From Nocardioides bizhenqiangii (GTDB lineage: Bacteria > Actinomycetota > Actinomycetes > Propionibacteriales > Nocardioidaceae), in NCBI RefSeq assembly GCF_034661235.1, contig NZ_CP141059.1:4339501-4403500 (forward strand): a stretch of DNA of 64,000 bases, given 5' to 3'. The translations under genes were made by a program, and so were the position numbers. Numbering within the stretch: position 1 is the stretch's first letter; every line of letters starts with the position of its first letter. Below, one piece after another: positions 58,598-64,000 of the stretch. The notes below the pieces were generated by a model that was given only the letters and a program-made list of their open reading frames with translations, made no database searches and had not been told where the DNA came from.

Positions 58598-60058
58598 ATG
58601 GATCTCAACGTCGTGGGGCCGATCATCGGCGTCGTCGTACTCCTCGTGCTGCTGGTGCTGCTCGTCACCAGCCGCTACAAGGTGGCCGGACCCAACCAGG
58701 CGTTCATCGTCACCGGGCGCAAGGGCAAGGCGGTCCTCAACCCGGAGACCGGGCAGCTCACCACCGACCTCTCCGGCCAGAAGGTCGTGCTCGGCGGCGG
58801 CGTCTTCGTGGTGCCGTTCATCCAGAAGCTGGCCACGATGGACCTCTCCAGCCGCCGGATCTCGGTGCAGATCCGCGGGGCGGTCTCGGGCCAGGGCATC
58901 AAGCTCAATCTCGACGGCGTGGCGATCGTGAAGGTGGGCGGCAACGCCGACCAGATCCGGCTCGGTGCGCAGCGCTTCCTCAGCCAGCAGGCCGACATCG
59001 AGACGTTCACCCAGGAGGTGCTCGCCGGTGCGCTGCGCTCGATCGTCGGTGGCCTGACCGTCGAGCAGATCATCCGCGACCGGGCGGCGTTCGCGCAGCG
59101 GGTGGCCGACGAGTCGGAGAGCTCGCTGACCGGTCAGGGCCTGATCCTCGACGCGTTCCAGATCCAGGACGTGACCGACGACGGCACCTACCTCGCCGAC
59201 CTCGGTCGACCGGAGGCGGCGCGGGTCAGCCAGGAGGCCCGGATCGCCGAGGCCAACGCCCGCCAGGCCGCGGAGCAGGCGCAGATCGCCGCCGAGCAGC
59301 AGATCGCGATCGCCCAGCGGACACTGGCCCTCAAGCAGGCCGAGATCAAGGCCGAGACCGACGCCGCCGCCGCCCAGGCGGCAGCGGCAGGGCCACTGGC
59401 GCAGGCCGACCGAGACCAGGCGATCTTCACCGAGCAGGAGAAGGTCGCCGTCCGCCAGGCCGCGCTGACCGAGCGCCAGCTCGAGACCCAGATCCGCAAG
59501 CCGGCCGACGCGGACCGCTACCGCGTCGAGACGGAGGCCGAGGCCAAGCGGACGGCCGAGATCAAGGCGGCCGAGGCACGCAGGGCCGCCACCATCGCCG
59601 CCGCCGAGGCCAAGGCAGAGGAGACCCGGCTCACCGGTGAGGCCGAGAAGGCCCGCCGATCCGCCCTCGCCGACGCGACCAAGCTGGAAGGTGACGCGCA
59701 GGCCGCCGCCACCCTGGCCGTCGGTCAGGCCGAGGCCGCCGCGATGGACAAGCGGGCCGACGCGTTCGCCCACTACAACGACGCCGCGGTGCTGCAGATG
59801 CTGATCGAGGTGCTCCCGCAGATCGCCAAGGAGGTCGCCGCGCCGATGAGCGCGATCGACAACCTGACCGTGCTCTCCACCGACGGAGCCGGCGCGCTGC
59901 CGAAGCAGGTCGTCGACAACGTCGCCCAGACGCTGCAGATGCTCAAGACCGCCACCGGCGTCGACCTGCAGTCGATGCTCAAGTCGGCCGTCGACACCTC
60001 GTCGTCGTCCTCGCGTGAGGTCGTGCCCGGGAGCGCCGAAAAGTCGCCCGAGGGCTGA
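58598..60058 (+). CDS. Flotillin-like SPFH-domain protein
   Basis: The 486-residue protein starts at ATG 58598. A membrane segment VGPIIGVVVLLVLLVLLV (6-23) precedes the SPFH domain (YKVAGPNQAFIVTGRKGKAV, LATMDLSSRRISVQIRG, DAFQIQDVTDDGTYLADLGR). Residues ~215-400 form a long Ala/Glu-rich coiled coil with EAEAKRTAEIKAAEARRAAT, the flotillin signature. The C-terminus has VLPQIAKEVAAPMSAIDNLT and a Ser-rich tail. It is cytoplasmic, membrane-attached and oligomeric, organising ordered membrane domains with the upstream NfeD-like protein. Confidence 0.94.
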   Translation: MDLNVVGPIIGVVVLLVLLVLLVTSRYKVAGPNQAFIVTGRKGKAVLNPETGQLTTDLSGQKVVLGGGVFVVPFIQKLATMDLSSRRISVQIRGAVSGQGIKLNLDGVAIVKVGGNADQIRLGAQRFLSQQADIETFTQEVLAGALRSIVGGLTVEQIIRDRAAFAQRVADESESSLTGQGLILDAFQIQDVTDDGTYLADLGRPEAARVSQEARIAEANARQAAEQAQIAAEQQIAIAQRTLALKQAEIKAETDAAAAQAAAAGPLAQADRDQAIFTEQEKVAVRQAALTERQLETQIRKPADADRYRVETEAEAKRTAEIKAAEARRAATIAAAEAKAEETRLTGEAEKARRSALADATKLEGDAQAAATLAVGQAEAAAMDKRADAFAHYNDAAVLQMLIEVLPQIAKEVAAPMSAIDNLTVLSTDGAGALPKQVVDNVAQTLQMLKTATGVDLQSMLKSAVDTSSSSSREVVPGSAEKSPEG

Positions 60059-60064
60059 CCTGCA

Positions 60065-61051
60065 CTACCACCAGTGGAGAGTGCGGCCGTGCCCGTGGGT
60101 GTGGCCCACCGAGCGGCCGTCGAGCCCGAGCACGAACTGACCGGTCGGCGGCATCGGACCGGCCGCGGTGACGCCCTTGAGCACATTGGGGCCTTCGTTG
60201 CTGACCCACCGGCACCGGCCGGCCGCGACCAGGCCGGCCATCAGGTCGGCGAACGCCGTCCGCGCCCCGTCGTCGAGGTAGGCGATCACGGCAGAGTGGA
60301 ACACCACCACCACGCCGTCCGGGCCGACGGCCTGACCTGCCTCGTCGACCAGCGCCGGCAGCAGCTCGACCAGGTCGCCCCGCCGGAGGTCCGGCGGGTC
60401 GGTGCGCGCCACCTCGATGGCGGTCGCGAGCTGGGCGCGGCGGTCCTCGTGCTCGGGCCAGACCAGGGTGAGCAGCCACGACATGTGGTCCTCGGACGTG
60501 ACGTCGAGCGGGTTGAGGTCGATGCCCCCGCGCCAGCCGACCGTCGGCACCGCGTCCGGCAGCGGCGCCGGGCCGGTCACCTCGCAGTGCAGGGTCGGCG
60601 CCGCCGGTCCCGCGGTGCGGATGCCGTCGGCGGTCGACCACCGGTAGCCCCACCGGTCCGGGTAGAGGCACAGCCCGGCGCTGGCCCCGGCCTCGAGCAG
60701 CGCCACCGGCCGCCCGCCGGCCGCGTGCGCGATCGCCGGGAGCAGCGTCGCCATCCGGCCGGCCTCGTTGGTCTGGGTGGCACGGGCGAGGATCGTCGCC
60801 CGGATCCTCCCGTCGTCCGTGAGCAGCGCCTCCCGGAGGGCCTCGTACGGCGCCGGCGCGTCGAGCCCGTGCCACCGCGCGGCCGCGAACACCAGGTTCG
60901 GCTGCTGCTTCGGCTCCGGCAGGGTCGACAGCCACTCCTGGATCTCGCTGTCCGCGGCGACGCCGTAGGCCCACGACTGCAGGCAGGGCGAGTCCTCGGC
61001 GTACGAAGCGAACTCCTCGTACTTCTCGTTGATCGGCCCGTAGAGGCGCAT
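60065..61051 (-). CDS. DUF2332-family protein
   Basis: The 328-residue protein starts at ATG 61051 (MRLYGPINEKYEEFASYAED). It shows the DUF2332 plan: SPCLQSWAYGVAADSEIQEW, ILARATQTNEAGRMATLLPA, VALLEAGASAGLCLYPDRWG with a Gly-rich motif like a methyltransferase SAM loop, and HSAVIAYLDDGARTAFADLM. RWVSNEGPNVLKG and the His-rich end GHTHGHGRTLHWW follow. The fold resembles class I methyltransferases but activity is unknown. It lies tail to tail with the flotillin gene, 6 bases apart, and 20 bases downstream of gabD. Confidence 0.88.
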   Translation of the reverse strand: MRLYGPINEKYEEFASYAEDSPCLQSWAYGVAADSEIQEWLSTLPEPKQQPNLVFAAARWHGLDAPAPYEALREALLTDDGRIRATILARATQTNEAGRMATLLPAIAHAAGGRPVALLEAGASAGLCLYPDRWGYRWSTADGIRTAGPAAPTLHCEVTGPAPLPDAVPTVGWRGGIDLNPLDVTSEDHMSWLLTLVWPEHEDRRAQLATAIEVARTDPPDLRRGDLVELLPALVDEAGQAVGPDGVVVVFHSAVIAYLDDGARTAFADLMAGLVAAGRCRWVSNEGPNVLKGVTAAGPMPPTGQFVLGLDGRSVGHTHGHGRTLHWW

Positions 61052-61070
61052 GGCCCGGCAGCTCAGGCGC

Positions 61071-62525
61071 TCAGCCGGCCGGCAGCGCGACGTACGTCGT
61101 GTCGAGGTACTCCTCGATGCCCTCGAAGCCGCCCTCCCTGCCGAAGCCGCTGGCCTTGACCCCGCCGAACGGTGCGGCGGGGTTGGAGACCAGTCCGGAG
61201 TTGACGCCGACCATTCCGAACTCCAGCGACTCCGCCATCCGGATGGTGCGGGACAGGTCGCGGGTGAAGACGTACGCCGTCAGGCCGTACTCGGTCGCGT
61301 TGGCCCGCTCGACCGCCTCCTCCTCGCTCGCGAAGGTCGTGATCGGAGCGACCGGACCGAAGATCTCCTGGGTGTTGACGTCGGCGTCGGCCGGCACGTC
61401 GGCCAGGACCGTCGGGCTGAAGAAGAAGCCCGGCCCGTCCGGAGCGCTGCCGCCGGTCACGACCCGGGCCCCGGCCCCGACCGCCTGGTCGACGAGCGCA
61501 CCGACGTCGGCGACCGCCTTGTCGTCGATGAGCGGACCCACGTCGACCCCGTCGTCCTGTCCGCGGCCGAGCCGGAGCGCGCCCATCCGCTTCCCCAGCT
61601 TCTCGGCGAACTCCTCGGCCACCGACTCCTCGACGAGGAACCGGTTCGCGGCCGTGCACGCCTCGCCCATGTTGCGCATCTTCGCGACCATCGCGCCGTC
61701 GACCGCCGCGTCGATGTCGGCGTCGCCGAACACGAGGAACGGGGCGTTGCCGCCGAGCTCCATGCTGACCCGCTGCAGCTGGTCGGCGGACTGCCGCACC
61801 AACACCTTGCCGACCGGGGTGGAGCCGGTGAAGCTCACCTTGCGCAGCCGCGGATCGGCCATCAGCGCCTCGCTCACCTCGCCGGAGCTGTGCGAGGTGA
61901 GCACGTTGAGCACACCGTCCGGCAGGCCGGCCTCCGCGAACAGGTCGGCGAGCAGCAGCATCGTGAGCGGCGTCTGGCTGGCGGGCTTCACGACCATGGT
62001 GCAGCCGGCCGCCACCGCCGGCCCGATCTTGCGGGTGCCCATCGCGAGCGGGAAGTTCCAGGGCGTGATGAACAGGCACGGCCCGACCGGCTTCTTCACG
62101 GTCAGCAGCCGGCTGCCTCCGGCCGGCGCATGCATCCAGCGCCCGTGGATCCGCACTGCCTCCTCGGAGAACCAGCGGAGGAACTCGCCGCCGTACGTCA
62201 CCTCGCCGCGGGCCTCGGCCACGGTCTTGCCCATCTCCAGGCTCATCAGCAGCGCCAGGTCGTCGGCCCGGGCGTTGACCAGGTCGAACGCCCGGCGCAG
62301 GATCTCGCCGCGGTCGCGCGGCGCGGTCGCCGCCCACGCCGGCTGCGCGGCCACGGCAGAGTCGAGCGCGGCCTTTGCGTCGTCCACCGTGCCGTCCGCG
62401 ACATCGGTGAGGACCGACCCGTCCGCGGGGTCGATCACGTCGAAGCGACCGCCCCCCGAAGCCGGGCGCCACTCGCCCCCGATGAAGAGCTGACGACGGT
62501 CGAGGTGCAGCGGTTCGGAGCTCAT
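61071..62525 (-). CDS. gabD: Succinate-semialdehyde dehydrogenase-type aldehyde dehydrogenase
   Basis: The 484-residue enzyme starts at ATG 62525. Landmarks of the GabD group are EMGKTVAEARGEVTYGGEFL, ITPWNFPLAMGTRKIGPAVA, SFTGSTPVGKVLVRQSADQL and ELGGNAPFLVF (general base Glu near 254). The catalytic Cys (~287) lies in MRNMGEACTAANRFLVEESV. GVNSGLVSNPAAPFGGVKAS (C-terminal) is also typical. It oxidises succinate semialdehyde or a similar aldehyde with NAD(P)+, typically after 4-aminobutyrate degradation. No gabT or permease is adjacent, so the substrate is probable only. Confidence 0.9.
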   Translation of the reverse strand: MSSEPLHLDRRQLFIGGEWRPASGGGRFDVIDPADGSVLTDVADGTVDDAKAALDSAVAAQPAWAATAPRDRGEILRRAFDLVNARADDLALLMSLEMGKTVAEARGEVTYGGEFLRWFSEEAVRIHGRWMHAPAGGSRLLTVKKPVGPCLFITPWNFPLAMGTRKIGPAVAAGCTMVVKPASQTPLTMLLLADLFAEAGLPDGVLNVLTSHSSGEVSEALMADPRLRKVSFTGSTPVGKVLVRQSADQLQRVSMELGGNAPFLVFGDADIDAAVDGAMVAKMRNMGEACTAANRFLVEESVAEEFAEKLGKRMGALRLGRGQDDGVDVGPLIDDKAVADVGALVDQAVGAGARVVTGGSAPDGPGFFFSPTVLADVPADADVNTQEIFGPVAPITTFASEEEAVERANATEYGLTAYVFTRDLSRTIRMAESLEFGMVGVNSGLVSNPAAPFGGVKASGFGREGGFEGIEEYLDTTYVALPAG

Positions 62526-62629
62526 GGAGCCACTCTGGCACCGCCATCGAAACTTCGCCCGCCGAGCCCCGCCCGGCGCTGAAAATCTTCACCCGAAACC
62601 TGTGTACAGGCCCCGTTGCCGAGCTATCG

Positions 62630-62713
62630 TTAGTGTGTCGTCTCGGAGGGAGCACTTTCGACGCGACCAGGCCCCGACGCTGACCCCATGCGGCGCGGGG
62701 CCTGCTTGTTTTT
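62630..62713 (+). ncRNA. Candidate small RNA with intrinsic terminator
   Basis: A plus-strand stretch between two minus-strand genes ends in a textbook terminator. Before it, GTTGCCGAGCTATCGTTAGT resembles a promoter with a possible -10 near TATCGT. A purine-rich GGAGGGAGCACTTTCGACGC follows. No open reading frame of note lies inside. There is no plus-strand gene upstream that would need this terminator, which is the main reason for proposing an independent RNA of about 80 bases. The transcription start is a guess. Confidence 0.45.
62669..62713 (+). terminator. Strong intrinsic terminator
   Basis: AGGCCCCG (62669-62676) pairs with CGGGGCCT (62696-62703), closing a hairpin with a partly paired GC-rich interior. 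It is followed by GCTTGTTTTT (62704-62713), a T-rich tract. The orientation is plus strand. Confidence 0.85.
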
Positions 62714-62741
62714 GATGGCCCGAGAGTGTCTCCGCTCCGCC

Positions 62742-62874
62742 GGTGGTCGAGTAGCCCGAGCCGCCAGGCGAGGGCGTATCGAGACCCCGCAACTGTGGCC
62801 ACCCACCTTGGGGCTGACATCCGCCGCGGTCTCGATACTGCCTCGCGCCAGAGCGCTCGGCCTACTCGACCACC
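62742..62874. repeat. REP-like palindromic element, copy R4, overlapping the PBP stop
   Basis: GGTGGTCGAGTAGCCCGAGC at the left end and GCTCGGCCTACTCGACCACC at the right end are near-perfect reverse complements. Inside are GTATCGAGACC (from 62776) and GGTCTCGATAC (62828-62838). The right arm supplies the last residues (SSVVE) and TAG stop (62862-62864) of the penicillin-binding protein gene. Confidence 0.85.
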
Positions 62875-64000
62875 GAAGAAGCGCGCAGGAACTCCTCGAG
62901 GATCGGACCGGCGGTGCGGGAGCCGGACTCGCCGACCTCGACGAACGCCGCGACGGCGAGGTCGCCCTGGGCGGCGACCATCCAGGCATGGGTCTGCACG
63001 GTGCCGTCCGCGCCGACGAACTCCGCCGTGCCGGTCTTCGCGATCACCGGTGGGCCCGGGACGTCGGCGAGCTGGCTGCCGCTGCCCTCGGTGACCACCG
63101 CCCGCAGCATGTCCTGCAGCTCCGCGGCCTCCTCGCCGGTGAGCGGCGCGTGGTCGTGGTCGGAGACGTCGACCTGCTCGACCAGGCGGGGTACGACGAG
63201 CCGCCCCTCCCGCACGGTGGCGATCACGGCGGCCATCGTCATCGGGGACGCCAGGACCGTGCCCTGACCGATCAGGTCCGCAGCCGCCTCGGTCTCGCTC
63301 GCCGGCGGCTCGACGCTGCCGAAGTAGGCGGGGAAGCCGAGGTCGTGGTCGACGCCGAGGCCCAGGCTCGCGGCGGCGTCCGCCAGGTCGTCGGCGGAGA
63401 GCTCGTCGCGGGCGCCGATGAAGGCGGTGTTGCAGGACTGGGCGACCGCGGTGCGGAGCGGGATCTCCCCGTTGGCCGAGCTGGGGTAGTCGCTGTAGTT
63501 GCCGAACTCCTTGCCGTCGACCGTCAGTGTCGGGGGGCAGCTCACCGTGCTGTCGGGCGTGAGGCCGGCGCGGAGAAGGGCCAGGCTGCTGACGATCTTG
63601 AACGTCGAGCCCGGTGGGAACTGTCCGTAGGTGGCGAAGTTCAGTCCTCCGGTGCCCGGCCCGTTGGCGGCCGCGAGGATGGCGCCGTCGCTGGGCCGGA
63701 TCGCGACCAGCGCGCTGGCGGACGTGACGTCGGCGAGCAGCGCCTCCGCCTCCGTCTGCAGGTCCGGATCGAGCGTGAGCTCGAGCGGGTCGCCGTCGGA
63801 CTCCTGGACGCGGAACAGGTCGCGCGCCGGACCGGACTCGGTCTCCGAGACCGCCTCGACCAGCCGGCCCGGCGATCCACCGAGCTGCTCGTCGTACCGC
63901 GCCTGCAGGCCGCTGATCCCCGCGATGTCGCCGACCCGGTAGCGGTCGGGATCCTCCTTGATCATCTCCGCCGTCACCGGGCCGACCCGACCGAGGATCG
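62862..64000 (-). CDS. Penicillin-binding transpeptidase, N-terminal part outside window
   Basis: The frame is open through the right edge, so the N-terminus is missing; about 379 codons are seen. GISGLQARYDEQLGG is the end of a PBP dimerisation-type domain. The transpeptidase domain has SxxK in FPPGSTFKIVSSLALLRAG, SxN as SCN in VAQSCNTAFIGARDE, and KTG in VIAKTGTAEFVGADG. It cross-links peptidoglycan outside the membrane; PbpA-like class B enzymes fit best. The final residues SSVVE and the TAG stop derive from a REP-like element. Confidence 0.92.
   Translation of the reverse strand, partial: ILGRVGPVTAEMIKEDPDRYRVGDIAGISGLQARYDEQLGGSPGRLVEAVSETESGPARDLFRVQESDGDPLELTLDPDLQTEAEALLADVTSASALVAIRPSDGAILAAANGPGTGGLNFATYGQFPPGSTFKIVSSLALLRAGLTPDSTVSCPPTLTVDGKEFGNYSDYPSSANGEIPLRTAVAQSCNTAFIGARDELSADDLADAAASLGLGVDHDLGFPAYFGSVEPPASETEAAADLIGQGTVLASPMTMAAVIATVREGRLVVPRLVEQVDVSDHDHAPLTGEEAAELQDMLRAVVTEGSGSQLADVPGPPVIAKTGTAEFVGADGTVQTHAWMVAAQGDLAVAAFVEVGESGSRTAGPILEEFLRASSVVE

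Larger units (their letters stand above)
62526..62861. other. Intergenic region of 336 bases: small RNA candidate and REP-like element
   Basis: No protein-coding gene is seen. From left to right the region holds the gabD promoter side, a plus-strand promoter-like stretch and small RNA candidate ending in a terminator (62630-62713), then REP-like copy R4 which continues into the penicillin-binding protein gene. Confidence 0.7.

Overview
The window looks like a chromosomal segment of a high-GC actinobacterium, most likely Nocardioidaceae (Nocardioides-like). This rests on very high GC, frequent GTG starts, many 4-base start/stop overlaps (ATGA, GTGA), a DinB/mycothiol-type protein, an actinobacterial leucine-catabolism operon and SWIM/SNF2 gene pair, and a DUF222/HNH remnant. 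No rRNA, tRNA, CRISPR array, intact transposase or prophage was seen. Two genes run off the ends: an AAA ATPase on the left and a penicillin-binding protein on the right.

Layout. 0-7 kb: AAA ATPase, four small lipoproteins (two are tandem paralogues), an Fpg/Nei DNA glycosylase, a rhodanese, the N-end-rule transferase Aat and an EcsC-family protein. 6.9-17.7 kb: a catabolic region. mccB, mccA and mvaB (3-methylcrotonyl-CoA carboxylase and HMG-CoA lyase, the end of leucine breakdown) lie next to a TetR regulator that shares an operator-like site with mccB. An AidB-like acyl-CoA dehydrogenase with two crotonases follows, divergent from a PaaX-type regulator. 17.7-25.2 kb: SWIM and SNF2 proteins, two membrane proteins, and a RecQ helicase fused to a phosphoribosyltransferase-like domain. 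25.3-29.6 kb: an accessory patch of small unrelated genes (membrane protein, GNAT, HEAT-like, HNH fragment, RTX-like, GrpB) with three copies of a conserved hairpin between them.

29.7-36.3 kb: an M13 peptidase with a membrane-anchored partner, a CAP-domain secreted protein, and an amino-acid ABC transporter operon that ends in a ComB-like phosphatase. 36.4-46 kb: PadR with a FadH-like dienoyl-CoA reductase, a secreted fibre-like protein, a hydrolase/TetR divergent pair with twin operators, a PatB-type lyase, a GH1 glucosidase, a pirin and a conserved hypothetical. 46-50.8 kb: a glycerolipid group (lipid kinase, alkyl-DHAP-synthase-like flavoprotein, TetR, GlpD). 51-64 kb: an ECF sigma factor with a SnoaL tail and a DinB-like partner, LtrA, an MFS exporter with a quinone oxidoreductase, an XRE regulator and NTF2-like protein, an NfeD-flotillin pair, DUF2332, succinate-semialdehyde dehydrogenase, a candidate small RNA and a penicillin-binding protein.

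Signals not explained by the genes: four copies of a palindromic REP-like element (two supply the stop codon of a neighbouring gene), a symmetric four-copy 18-mer array between mccA and mvaB, three covarying hairpins at 26.6-28.3 kb, a nested palindrome after glpD, and several clean operator palindromes. All functional calls come from reading translated sequence; no database search was possible.
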